Below are positions 43,193 through 52,966 of a DNA stretch of 64,000 bases, piece by piece. The DNA lies in assembly GCF_005771635.1 (NCBI RefSeq), contig NZ_VBWP01000004.1, positions 124,001 through 188,000 on the forward strand, written 5' to 3'. The position numbers were made by a program, and so were the translations under genes. Below the pieces are notes generated by a model that ran no database searches, had not been told where the DNA came from, and worked only from the letters and a program-made list of their open reading frames with translations. Numbering within the stretch: the stretch's first letter is position 1; every line of letters begins with the position of its first letter. The stretch is from Culicoidibacter larvae. Lineage in GTDB: Bacteria > Bacillota_I > Bacilli_A > Culicoidibacterales > Culicoidibacteraceae.

Positions 43193-43287
43193 ATTTTCAC
43201 AATTGGAAAAATTAAAAAGCGTATTATTATACTAATCAGTCGACTAGGATTACAATAACGGTAGATAAATATAAGGGGCGAAGGATT

Positions 43288-46200
43288 ATGTATAAAAAAA
43301 TATTCTACACTTTAACCGCAGCTATGTTAATCTTTACTGCGGCATTACAACCAGTTACTACTGTATTTGCGACTTCTGAGAATCAAGAAACGTCAGCTAA
43401 TAATGTTAATTCGACTGATAATACTGAGGCGACTAATGAAACAACCTCTGGAAATAAAACGGTGGCTCAAGCAAGTATTCCTGAGTCTACGAATATCATA
43501 AATACTATTACTATTACCGATCAAGACGGTAATCCTTTTGATGAAGCGAATCCGGCGGGCTTAAGTGACCCGGCAAATATTCATTTTGATTGGTCAATTC
43601 CAAATGGTTTGATTATTGAAGCAGGCGATACATATGAATTTGACCTTCCGGCTGAGTTTATAATGTATGCAGCAGTTTCAGGAACATTGAATGATTATGG
43701 GACTTTTACGGTTGATGAAAGCGGCCATGTAACTATGACTTTTAATGAAAATGCTGCAACCTCAGACGGTGTTCATGGTACATTGGATATTCATACTACT
43801 TTTAATGAAGAAGCTATTAATGGTTCTACTAATCAACAAATTGAATTTCCAATTAATGATGGCATTAGTGTTGATGTTAATTTCAAACCTAAAAATGGTG
43901 CATTGATTGCTAAAGGTGGTTTTTTTGATCAAGACTACAATGGAAATACCGCAACATGGACAATAAATGTTAATAGTGGTCTTGATAGTATTGCCAACGC
44001 AACAGTTACCGATGAAATTCCGGTAGGCCTTTTATATAACAGTGGTAGTCTGGTTGTATATCAATTAAATGTCAATGTTGATGGCAGTGTCAGCCGTGGT
44101 TCAATTGTTGATCCTTCAGAATATCAATTTGATGAGAATGGAAATCAACTTTCAATTGTATTTAATGAAAATCCGCTTACGCACGCATATCAAATTGAAT
44201 ACAAAACTGATGTTGAAAATCCAGAAGCTTTAAGTGGTGTTGTCAGCTTTGAAAATAATGCCCATTTAACTGGTGATGATATCAACGAATCAACTAAATC
44301 AACAATCACTACTTCTTATGGTAAACCAATTGATAAAACCGGTATTTATGATGCTAATACGCAAACATTTAATTGGGAAATTCGTTACAATTATAATGAA
44401 CAGTCAATTGAACAAAAAAACGCTTGGTTGTTAGACACTTTTCCAAATAGTTTTGATTTTAACAATGATTTGCAAGTTTATGAAGTAAGTATTGATGCCA
44501 ATGGTAATGAAACTATTTCTGCAACACCAATTGACCCATCAGAATACTCTTTAACTCCAGGCACAAGTGGAGACAATAATCAATTTACTTTACAATTTAA
44601 CCAAGCAATTGATAAAGCATATATTATTAAATATTCAACAACTGTAAATCCCAACTATATAATAGACGAAAACGGAGTACTGACTAACAGTGTTATTACT
44701 GGTGGTGGCAACAATGCACACTATGATGGTCATTATAATCAACATGCAGTAATAAAATCACTAGAAAGTATTAATTATACAACTAGCGTAGCAACTTGGA
44801 ATTACACCGTAAATGGTGATGGTTATACAATGCATGATGTAACTATTAATGATGTATTTAGTAATGAAGCATTAGATTATGTTAACGGCTCACTGCAAGT
44901 CAGAGATGCTGAAACAAATGAATTATTACAACAAGGCACTGATTATACTTTTACACTCATTGATACGCCAAAAGGCTTTCAGTTACACTTTGATAGTTTA
45001 GATAAAAAAATAAATGTTCATTATCAAACTCACTTTGATATGTCTATCTTAGAACATGTGCCGGATGCAGTTTTTGGAAATACAGCTATTATTAACTGGA
45101 CTGGCGATGATGGTAACTCATATACTTCATCAGATGATAAAAGCTTTAAACCTGACCAAGAATTCAGTGATAATGGCTCAAAGTCAGGTGTGTATGATCC
45201 GCTCACTAAAGAAATTACCTGGACAATTTATACCAATACTCATTTAAGTCCGTTAAATGGTGCCAGTATAACAGACCAATTAAGTATTGATCAAGTTCTT
45301 ATTGAAGATTCAATTGAAGTATTTCATTACACTGTAGGTCCAGACGGTAAACCAATTCGTGATCAGAACTTACAACCTGGTGACTATACTCTGGTAGTTA
45401 CTCCTGCAACAGCAACTGCTGGTGCGAAAATTGAAATAGCAATTAATCTTAATTTTGCTGGTGTTTCATCGGCAATAGGAGTTGAATTTAAAACTTCACT
45501 TGATAATCGTACTGTGGCTGACAACTATGAAAACCAAGCAGTTTTTAAAAATAATAATCTTGAATATCCGATAAGTGGTGAAGTAAGTGTACCACATGGT
45601 GGCGAGCTTATTGAAAAAGCAGGGGTACAGGCAGGAAAAAATATTGATTGGACAGTCAATATTAATTTCAGCCAATCAACAATAAGTGAAGCAGTTATTG
45701 AGGACTCACCGTCTAATAATCAAATCATATTACCGGATACATTCCATATTTATGGCACTAATGTTGATCAAAATGGAAATGTAACACTGAATACAAATGA
45801 TGAGTTGGTTGCCGGCGTAGATTACAACCTTGAGCTCGGTCCGGTTGAAACCGACGGAACTCAAACATTTAAGATAAGTTTCCTTAAAACAATCAACGAA
45901 CCATACGTGTTAAAATATTCATCCTATATTGATGCTAATGATCGCGAAGCCGTTACTAATAAAGTTAATATTTCTGGTAAAAACATTGTAGATATTAACG
46001 ATGATAGTCAGGAAACAATAATTATTCATGACTCAACCGGTGAGGGCACTGGAACCGGACACCGTGGCAGTTTGCGAATTAATAAAACCGATGGTCAATC
46101 AAAAGTTCTTGCCGGTGCTAAATTTGAATTATACAATGAGGATGGTACTATCTTGCTTCGTTCGGGTGAAACTGATTCACTAGGAGTGCTAAATTTTGAA

Positions 46201-47034
46201 GAGATTCGCTCTGGTGACTATATTTTGAAAGAAGTAGAAGCACCAAGCGGATATTGGCTAGATCCTATACTTGCTCAGGGTATTCCTGTTCACCTTGAAA
46301 ACACTGATGAACTTACTGAAAATAATATTACTGTCAGTGATTTAGTTAATAATCCAACTACAATTACTTTAACCAAAGAAGATACTCAACACAATACTAT
46401 TCCTGGTGCAACATATGTTCTTATAGATACTATAAGCGGTGCTACAGTTGCCCAAGCAACTACTGATGCAAGTGGAAAGATTATCTTTGAAGCAATTCCA
46501 TTTGGTACATATATAATTAGAGAGGTTAATGCACCAAATGGCTGGTTGGTTAATACTGACGATAAAATAATAACCTTAAAACCAGATACAACTAACCGCG
46601 AAAACAACTTGAATGTAACAGTTTTAGAATACAAAGGTAGTGCTTATCTTTACAAAGTTAATTCGGAAAATAAACCACTGGCAGGAGCGAAGTTTGCTTT
46701 ACGTTATAATGGTCAAGTTATTCAACAAGAATTAGCAACTAATAGTGATGGTTATATTCATTTAACTGATTTAGCACCCGGAACTTACCAAATTTATGAA
46801 ACATCAGCACCTACTGGTTATGTACTGGATAGCACCCCAATTCAATTTATTATTCCAAATGCTGCTAATGGCGAGCCACAAGAAGTAAATATCGGTACTT
46901 TTGTGAACCATTTACCAACACCAGAGTTACCGGTAACTGGTAATGATCAACCGGCTATTCTAGTATTCATTGGCCTTTTCAGCAGTGTTACCGGACTCAT
47001 CATCTATATCAAACGTTCTAAACGTCAACTATAA
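43288..47034 (+). CDS. LPVTG-anchored modular adhesin with SpaA/Cna-B repeats
   Basis: Large surface protein of 1248 residues. A signal peptide (1-28) is followed by a Ser/Thr/Asn-rich segment and an Ig-like adhesin domain (about 70-200). Five modules of about 140 residues, like collagen-binding-protein domains, begin near 207, 348, 488, 628 and 774; each opens with a pattern like YDANTQTFNWEI. Three SpaA/Cna-B prealbumin-like domains begin near 926, 1024 and 1116, each with a GAKFELY- or GATYVLI-type strand and a GxYxxxExxAPxGY end. The sorting signal LPVTG at 1214 is followed by a membrane segment and KRSKRQL. Host-matrix adhesion is inferred. No sortase gene is in the window. Confidence 0.95.
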   Translation: MYKKIFYTLTAAMLIFTAALQPVTTVFATSENQETSANNVNSTDNTEATNETTSGNKTVAQASIPESTNIINTITITDQDGNPFDEANPAGLSDPANIHFDWSIPNGLIIEAGDTYEFDLPAEFIMYAAVSGTLNDYGTFTVDESGHVTMTFNENAATSDGVHGTLDIHTTFNEEAINGSTNQQIEFPINDGISVDVNFKPKNGALIAKGGFFDQDYNGNTATWTINVNSGLDSIANATVTDEIPVGLLYNSGSLVVYQLNVNVDGSVSRGSIVDPSEYQFDENGNQLSIVFNENPLTHAYQIEYKTDVENPEALSGVVSFENNAHLTGDDINESTKSTITTSYGKPIDKTGIYDANTQTFNWEIRYNYNEQSIEQKNAWLLDTFPNSFDFNNDLQVYEVSIDANGNETISATPIDPSEYSLTPGTSGDNNQFTLQFNQAIDKAYIIKYSTTVNPNYIIDENGVLTNSVITGGGNNAHYDGHYNQHAVIKSLESINYTTSVATWNYTVNGDGYTMHDVTINDVFSNEALDYVNGSLQVRDAETNELLQQGTDYTFTLIDTPKGFQLHFDSLDKKINVHYQTHFDMSILEHVPDAVFGNTAIINWTGDDGNSYTSSDDKSFKPDQEFSDNGSKSGVYDPLTKEITWTIYTNTHLSPLNGASITDQLSIDQVLIEDSIEVFHYTVGPDGKPIRDQNLQPGDYTLVVTPATATAGAKIEIAINLNFAGVSSAIGVEFKTSLDNRTVADNYENQAVFKNNNLEYPISGEVSVPHGGELIEKAGVQAGKNIDWTVNINFSQSTISEAVIEDSPSNNQIILPDTFHIYGTNVDQNGNVTLNTNDELVAGVDYNLELGPVETDGTQTFKISFLKTINEPYVLKYSSYIDANDREAVTNKVNISGKNIVDINDDSQETIIIHDSTGEGTGTGHRGSLRINKTDGQSKVLAGAKFELYNEDGTILLRSGETDSLGVLNFEEIRSGDYILKEVEAPSGYWLDPILAQGIPVHLENTDELTENNITVSDLVNNPTTITLTKEDTQHNTIPGATYVLIDTISGATVAQATTDASGKIIFEAIPFGTYIIREVNAPNGWLVNTDDKIITLKPDTTNRENNLNVTVLEYKGSAYLYKVNSENKPLAGAKFALRYNGQVIQQELATNSDGYIHLTDLAPGTYQIYETSAPTGYVLDSTPIQFIIPNAANGEPQEVNIGTFVNHLPTPELPVTGNDQPAILVFIGLFSSVTGLIIYIKRSKRQL

Positions 47035-47038
47035 ATGA

Positions 47039-47079
47039 AAAGGCACTTGTTTTCGTCACAGAAAATGAGTGCCTTTCTT
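47039..47079 (+). terminator. terminator after the adhesin gene
   Basis: AAAGGCACTTGTTTTC (47039-47054), loop GTCACA, GAAAATGAGTGCCTTT (47061-47076), then CTT. Long stem with two wobble pairs. Confidence 0.8.
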
Positions 47080-47153
47080 ATGGATTAGCGATTGATTTTA
47101 AAGTCAGAAAAAGTTACAATTAAAGTAACAACAATATGTGGGGAGCAGCACAA

Positions 47154-47459
47154 ATGAAAAAATATATTGTTATTGCAATTATAACCAGTATTATTGTCAT
47201 AACTAGTCTTTGGGTGACTAAAATTATTCCCCGGCAGATTAGTATTTTTGTTGCTGAATATTATGTCTCAACCACATATCCGGATTATAATTTAGTTAAT
47301 ATAAAAAGCGAAGAATTCAGTGCAGAAGGTGGATACCTGATTACATTCATTGACAGTTCAAATACCAAGCACAATTTCTTGGTAACATCAACATATTTGC
47401 CAATTCATGTCAGCTTCGACCCAATATTAAATCGTACCGGAAATACTATTCATGATTAA
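47154..47459 (+). CDS. small membrane-anchored or secreted protein, unknown
   Basis: A 101-residue protein. ATG at 47154 has GGGGAG 8 nt upstream; an ATG at 47136 is not spaced from any ribosome site. The N-terminal hydrophobic segment (about 3-22) would anchor it or act as a signal. The rest, about 75 residues, is a beta-rich domain with SAEGGYLITFIDSSNTKHNFLV. I do not recognise it. It is the first of three small envelope genes after the adhesin. Confidence 0.7.
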   Translation: MKKYIVIAIITSIIVITSLWVTKIIPRQISIFVAEYYVSTTYPDYNLVNIKSEEFSAEGGYLITFIDSSNTKHNFLVTSTYLPIHVSFDPILNRTGNTIHD

Positions 47460-47464
47460 AAGCA

Positions 47465-47495
47465 ATAAAGAGCTTGCCTATGGCGAGCTCTTTAT
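47465..47495 (+). repeat. intercistronic hairpin
   Basis: ATAAAGAGCTTGCC (47465-47478), loop TAT, GGCGAGCTCTTTAT (47482-47495), 14 bp with one G-U. Weak U tract, so only partial termination is expected. Confidence 0.6.
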
Positions 47496-47515
47496 CCATA
47501 TAAGGGGAGTCAATA

Positions 47516-47989
47516 ATGAAAAAAACATACCTCAGTATATTAGCAGTGCTGATTTTACTTGTTAGCGGTTGTGTCGGCACTCAACCGCCACTTGAACAGA
47601 ATATTGAATCAATTGAAATAAGCCATTCAAGTTTTGGCTGGGCCGGTCAAGAATATCTGATTGATTTCATTAATAATAGCTTCTATAGTTATCAAAGTGA
47701 AAAGATTGGTGAAGGTCGTGATGAATCAGCTAAAAATGCCGGCTATACATATATTGGCAGTTTAAATGATGTGAACGGATTTTATCAAACTGCAGAACAA
47801 TTGGATTTCTTTAATTGGCAAGAGCGATATGATAACCTGGAAATCATGGATGGCCATCAATGGTCAATAACCATTACTTACCATGATGGCGCAAGTAAGC
47901 ATATTTCCGGCAGCAATGCCTATCCAAAAAACTGGGAATTGATGGGGGCAGTTTTCCAAAAGTTGACGACGATTAACGTTTTAAATTAA
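47516..47989 (+). CDS. predicted lipoprotein
   Basis: A 157-residue exported protein. The signal peptide ends in the lipobox LLVSGCVGTQ, with the lipid-bearing Cys at residue 19. The mature part has no known motif that I recognise; it contains ISHSSFGWAGQEYLIDFINNSFYSY and HQWSITITYHDGASKHISGSNAYPKNWE. Such short lipoproteins with an SxGxxG-type strand pattern are common in gut Firmicutes, without known role. Preceded by AAGGGGAG and followed at 13 bp by a membrane protein gene. Confidence 0.8.
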   Translation: MKKTYLSILAVLILLVSGCVGTQPPLEQNIESIEISHSSFGWAGQEYLIDFINNSFYSYQSEKIGEGRDESAKNAGYTYIGSLNDVNGFYQTAEQLDFFNWQERYDNLEIMDGHQWSITITYHDGASKHISGSNAYPKNWELMGAVFQKLTTINVLN

Positions 47990-48002
47990 AGGAGAACTTA
48001 AA

Positions 48003-48551
48003 ATGGAAACTAAAATATCAACCAAAGCAATTACTCAACGCGGACTTAAAATCAGTTTACTGGTTTTGTTAATGCTGGCGGCTATATTATTAACACTGGC
48101 ATTCCTGCTGCTTACCAATACCTTTGGAAGATTTGCCGAACGCCGAACTGTGCTTTTTGTTTTTGCCTTGAGCGGTATTCTTGTCTTTGTCATCTGGGCG
48201 GTTACCTGCAGTTATCTCTTTGCTCGTGAATATAGCTTCAATTTTGGTGCAACGGCAATAACAATTGCCAGTCCTAAAAGCGAACGCAAGGTGCAACTGA
48301 GTGAGCTTGAGCAACTGATAATTCATAACCGAACTGATTATTCAAAAATTATTATCCAAACACATAATAAAACTGAAAAATATTATGTTGGCTTAACACG
48401 GATGCTCAAGTCAAAGGAAATTATTGACATGCAGGAATCCAAAAACTTAAAAGCGTACTTTGAAGCTGCTGGTTTTACTTTTGCCGAATCTGATAATGAT
48501 CCTCGTGATGTGCTTACTTTTTCGAAGAATGATGGCACGTATCGCACCTAA
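48003..48551 (+). CDS. two-segment membrane protein, unknown
   Basis: A 182-residue protein with two adjacent membrane segments (about 18-40 and 50-75) and a cytoplasmic C-terminal part. That part begins SFNFGATAITIASPKSERKVQL, resembling a PH-like (bPH) fold as in many small Firmicute membrane proteins; this is a loose likeness. It has an AAAGGAG site and follows the lipoprotein by 13 bp. The last 17 coding bases and the TAA stop lie inside a terminator hairpin. Confidence 0.75.
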   Translation: METKISTKAITQRGLKISLLVLLMLAAILLTLAFLLLTNTFGRFAERRTVLFVFALSGILVFVIWAVTCSYLFAREYSFNFGATAITIASPKSERKVQLSELEQLIIHNRTDYSKIIIQTHNKTEKYYVGLTRMLKSKEIIDMQESKNLKAYFEAAGFTFAESDNDPRDVLTFSKNDGTYRT

Positions 48552-48570
48552 AGTGCGATGCGTGCTTTTA
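48535..48570. terminator. terminator overlapping the end of the coding sequence
   Basis: GCACGTATCGCAC (48535-48547) pairs with GTGCGATGCGTGC (48553-48565), with the TAA stop of the upstream gene in the loop, then TTTTATTTTT. It also abuts the stop of the convergent ferredoxin gene. Confidence 0.85.
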
Positions 48571-49359
48571 TTTTTCATAAAAACCGAGGCGGCGGCTTAA
48601 CTTAAGGTTAGGGTTATTATATTGAAACCACTCCTGATTATGATTTTTGTAGCTGATGGCATCTTGCGGGCAGTAGTTGAAACACGCCATACAAGCTGCA
48701 CAATTATGGTTGAATTGCGGATAATCACCCTCATTTGTAATAGTAATATTATTCGCACCGCATACTTTCGCGCAGATACCGCATGAAATGCACTTATCAG
48801 TAACCGCAAAATTTTCATCAAAGTTGCTGACGTTTTTGCTGCGTATATGTGCTATTAATGTGACTGGTGGCAACATTGGTGACGCTTTTTTATGTTTGCG
48901 GGCACTAATAGCTGCTATGAGACGCTTAAATTGCTCCTTATAGCGACTTTCTTGTTGTTGCCGCGTCTTTGCCTGCATTTTGATAAACTCGGGAAAAGGG
49001 ATGCTATCCGGCATAATAAAGGGCATGGCAAAATTCAATCCTGCATCTTTACTTTGTAATATTTTCCTGATTGAAGCAAGAGCGTTACCCGGGTAACGCC
49101 CGCAGGTTGCGACTGAGTAAATGTAAGTATCAATATTTGCTTCGATTTGCAGTTGGGATAGATATGTTTTTACTAAACCAGGGGCATCCATAAAGAATAC
49201 CGGGAATATAATCCCAATTGAAGCAGCTGGTTTTAGTGTTGGTATAGCAATGCCGGCTTGTATTGGCAATATTTCGACATTATCAATATGAATGCTGATT
49301 TCATTTGCCAGATGCAATGAATTGCCAGTGCCGGTAAAGACTAAAATATAGTTTTTCAT
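48568..49359 (-). CDS. EFR1-type flavodoxin-ferredoxin protein
   Basis: Predicted electron-transfer protein of 263 residues. ATG at 49359 follows GAGGAAAAC on the minus strand. The N-terminal half is flavodoxin-like, opening YILVFTGTGNSLHLANEI with an FMN phosphate loop. The C-terminal end has two [4Fe-4S] ferredoxin motifs, CISCGICAKVCGANN and CAACMACFNYCPQDA; the first has Gly where Pro normally follows the last Cys. This matches the EFR1 ferredoxin family of anaerobes. Partner enzymes are unknown. Divergent from an HxlR regulator that probably controls it. Confidence 0.9.
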   Translation of the reverse strand: MKNYILVFTGTGNSLHLANEISIHIDNVEILPIQAGIAIPTLKPAASIGIIFPVFFMDAPGLVKTYLSQLQIEANIDTYIYSVATCGRYPGNALASIRKILQSKDAGLNFAMPFIMPDSIPFPEFIKMQAKTRQQQESRYKEQFKRLIAAISARKHKKASPMLPPVTLIAHIRSKNVSNFDENFAVTDKCISCGICAKVCGANNITITNEGDYPQFNHNCAACMACFNYCPQDAISYKNHNQEWFQYNNPNLKLSRRLGFYEK

Positions 49360-49386
49360 AAATTTGTTTTCCTCGCTTTCAATTGT

Positions 49387-49438
49387 AGTATAATGGAAAT
49401 ACATGAATGATAAAAGTATGCACTTTTTTCATAGATAC
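49387..49438. promoter_or_regulatory. divergent promoter region with overlapping -10 elements
   Basis: TATAAT reads rightward at 49389-49394 and TATACT leftward at 49392-49387, so both promoters overlap and exclude each other. AGTAT at 49415-49419 and ATACT at about 49435-49439 form an inverted pair on the regulator side, a possible HxlR operator. Confidence 0.4.
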
Positions 49439-49461
49439 TATCAAAAAGGAGAGTGCCGGCG

Positions 49462-49806
49462 ATGAGTGATTTTATTTCTGAGCAAGATAAGACTGATATT
49501 TATGGGTATTCTATATTCGAAAAAGGTTTGCAAATTTTAAGTGGAAAATGGCGGATACGAATTATTTACATTTTGCTATATGATGGCCAAAAACGCTATG
49601 GTGAATTAAAGCGCTTATTACCTGGTATTACCCACAAAATGCTCAGTAATGAGTTAAAAGAACTTGAAAAAAATAATATCATTAATCGTCAGCAATATAA
49701 CGAAGTGCCACTTCGAGTTGAGTACTCACTTACTGATAAGGGCGAGGCGCTAAAGCCAATCTTATTTTCGCTCTCGCAGTGGATTCTTCAACTTGACAAT
49801 CAATAA
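49462..49806 (+). CDS. HxlR-family transcriptional regulator
   Basis: Winged-helix DNA-binding protein of 114 residues. ATG at 49462 follows GGAGAG. The family core GKWRIRIIYILLYDGQKRYGELKRLLPGITHKMLSNELKEL is complete, as is the wing VEYSLTDKGEALKPIL. Most HxlR proteins carry a Cys-Pro just before the core that senses redox or aldehyde stress; here that position reads YSIFEKGLQ, with no Cys in the protein. Regulation of the divergent EFR1 gene and itself is inferred. Confidence 0.92.
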   Translation: MSDFISEQDKTDIYGYSIFEKGLQILSGKWRIRIIYILLYDGQKRYGELKRLLPGITHKMLSNELKELEKNNIINRQQYNEVPLRVEYSLTDKGEALKPILFSLSQWILQLDNQ

Positions 49807-49812
49807 AAGCCG

Positions 49813-49846
49813 AAAACCACAGCTATCCTTCAATAGCTGTGGTTTT
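49813..49846 (+). terminator. terminator after the HxlR gene
   Basis: AAAACCACAGCTAT (49813-49826), loop CCTTCA, ATAGCTGTGGTTTT (49833-49846). Confidence 0.85.
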
Positions 49847-49883
49847 ATGTTATACTAAAAGAGAAAAAGAAAGGGTGATGGTT

Positions 49884-50369
49884 ATGTATCCAGAAATGCG
49901 GCGTAAAAAACAGGCATTATCGGAAGCGGAAGTTGTTGCTATTCTTGAACGCAATACTTCCGGAGTTTTGGGATTAAATGGGCTCAATGGCTATCCATAT
50001 ACTGTGCCGCTTAGTTATGTTTATATGGATGGCAAAATATATTTTCATTGTGCCAATGATGGCTATAAAATGAAATGTATGCAGGCTGATAATCGAATTT
50101 CATTTTGTATTATTGATCAGGATGAAATTGTACCAGAAGAATTTACCACTTATTACCGCAGTGTGATTCTTTTTGGAAAAGCACACTTAATCAGTGGTCC
50201 GGAAGCAGTGGCAGCAGCGATGCGTCAATTGATTGCAAAATATTCAGTTGATTTTATTACTGAAGGTGAAGCTGCTATTGCCAATATTGGTAATTCATTA
50301 ACTATTGTTGAGCTTGAAATTGAACATATATCCGGCAAAGAAGCAAAGAAATTAATGATGCAAAGATAG
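49884..50369 (+). CDS. pyridoxamine 5'-phosphate oxidase-like FMN-binding protein
   Basis: Split-barrel flavin-binding protein of 161 residues (NimA-like group). ATG at 49884 has AAAGGG 8 nt upstream. Typical features are the start MRRKKQALSEAEVVAILERNTSGVLGLNG, the strand YPYTVPLSYVYMDGKIYFHCANDGYKMKCM and VSFC-like ISFCIIDQDE. Members reduce or bind small flavin substrates; the substrate is not known. TGTTATACT at about 49848-49856 serves as an extended -10. Confidence 0.9.
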   Translation: MYPEMRRKKQALSEAEVVAILERNTSGVLGLNGLNGYPYTVPLSYVYMDGKIYFHCANDGYKMKCMQADNRISFCIIDQDEIVPEEFTTYYRSVILFGKAHLISGPEAVAAAMRQLIAKYSVDFITEGEAAIANIGNSLTIVELEIEHISGKEAKKLMMQR

Positions 50370-50381
50370 CTTTCATTTTTT

Positions 50382-50413
50382 GAAAACGGTTTATTCTGCT
50401 TTCGTGATACAAT
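50382..50413 (+). promoter_or_regulatory. cre-like site and -10 of the GH1 gene
   Basis: TGAAAACGGTTTAT at 50382-50395 agrees with the cre consensus TGWAARCGYTWNCW at 12 of 14 positions. It lies just upstream of a TGATACAAT extended -10 (50405-50413). Catabolite repression is plausible for this enzyme. Confidence 0.4.
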
Positions 50414-50434
50414 TATTATTGTAAGGAGTGATAA

Positions 50435-51907
<1,473 letters not shown>

Positions 51908-51909
51908 GG

Positions 51910-51938
51910 AAAAAGGATTCGGCTTACGAATCCTTTTT
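51910..51938 (+). terminator. terminator after the GH1 gene
   Basis: AAAAAGGATTC (51910-51920), loop GGCTTAC, GAATCCTTTTT (51928-51938). Confidence 0.88.
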
Positions 51939-51969
51939 CTCCTTTACTCACAAAAGAAGAGGTGAATAT

Positions 51970-52845
51970 ATGATTCAAATAACAAAAAAATTGGTGGCTA
52001 AGCTTATTGCTGAACAATTTCCTGATTGGCAACATTTACCGATTCAACAAGTTGCTAAAAGTGGTCATGACAATCGCACTTTTCATTTAGGTAATGATTT
52101 GAGTGTTAGACTGCCAAGTGCTGAGGGTTATGCAGAGCAGATTGAAAAAGAGTATAAATGGTTACCATATTTACAAAACTATATCAGCTTGCCAATTACT
52201 AAACCAATAGCCCTAGGCATACCAGGAAGTGGCTACCCGTGGCATTGGAGTGTTAATCAGTGGCTGACAGGAGAAACGCTAAGTCCAAACACAATTGACT
52301 CTGAAAAACAATTGGCTTTAGATTTAGCGCAGTTCCTAACGGAACTGGCAGCCGCGCCGGTTGCTGATGCACCGGCTGCCGGTGAACACAACTATTATCG
52401 TGGTGGAAATTTAACTGTTTATGATGCGCAAACGCAGACAACTCTTATTGATTTGAAAGATATTGTTGACACTGAACAATGCGCAGTAATCTGGCAGTTA
52501 GCATTAGCATCAGCTTGGCAAAATGCACCGGTTTGGATTCATGGCGATGTTGCAGTTGGTAATTTGCTTGCTAAAAACGGTCGCTTATCAGCAGTTATTG
52601 ATTTTGGCGTTTGCGCTATTGGTGATCCTGCTTGCGATTTGGTGATGGCCTGGACTTATTTTGATACCGATAACCGCAAGGTATTCAAAAACGCACTTAA
52701 CTATGATGAGGCAACTTGGCATCGTGCGCGTGGCTGGGCACTTTGGAAAGCGCTGATTACCATAAATCAGCATGCGAAGGACTCTGAACTCGGGCAGTTT
52801 GCTTATAAGACCCTTGAGCAGATTTTTATTGAATTTAATGAATGA
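51970..52845 (+). CDS. aminoglycoside phosphotransferase-family kinase
   Basis: Protein-kinase-like small-molecule kinase of 291 residues. The N-lobe includes NRTFHLGNDLSVRLPSAEGY and the conserved EKEYKWLPYL. The catalytic loop is WIHGDVAVGN (His191, Asp193, Asn198) and the metal motif VIDFGVCAIGDPACDLVMAW. The closest look-alikes are chromosomal APH-family proteins that act on unknown metabolites or weakly on antibiotics. Resistance should not be inferred from this alone. GAGGTG site before the ATG. Confidence 0.88.
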   Translation: MIQITKKLVAKLIAEQFPDWQHLPIQQVAKSGHDNRTFHLGNDLSVRLPSAEGYAEQIEKEYKWLPYLQNYISLPITKPIALGIPGSGYPWHWSVNQWLTGETLSPNTIDSEKQLALDLAQFLTELAAAPVADAPAAGEHNYYRGGNLTVYDAQTQTTLIDLKDIVDTEQCAVIWQLALASAWQNAPVWIHGDVAVGNLLAKNGRLSAVIDFGVCAIGDPACDLVMAWTYFDTDNRKVFKNALNYDEATWHRARGWALWKALITINQHAKDSELGQFAYKTLEQIFIEFNE

Positions 52846-52847
52846 TG

Positions 52848-52879
52848 AACAAGATCGAGGCTGAAGCCTCGATCTTGTT
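52848..52879 (+). terminator. terminator after the APH-like gene
   Basis: AACAAGATCGAGGC (52848-52861), loop TGAA, GCCTCGATCTTGTT (52866-52879), then GTCTTTCT. Long perfect stem. Confidence 0.8.
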
Positions 52880-52966
52880 GTCTTTCTCGACAAAATATAT
52901 TGCTTTATCAATGCTTTTCTGAGATTTCTTTTATATAATCATATTATATAGAGGAGTTTGATGTTT

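Noticed and set aside
51970-52845. Antibiotic resistance gene call for the APH-family kinase
   Set aside because: The catalytic motifs show a kinase fold only, with no match by eye to a known resistance subfamily and no mobile context.
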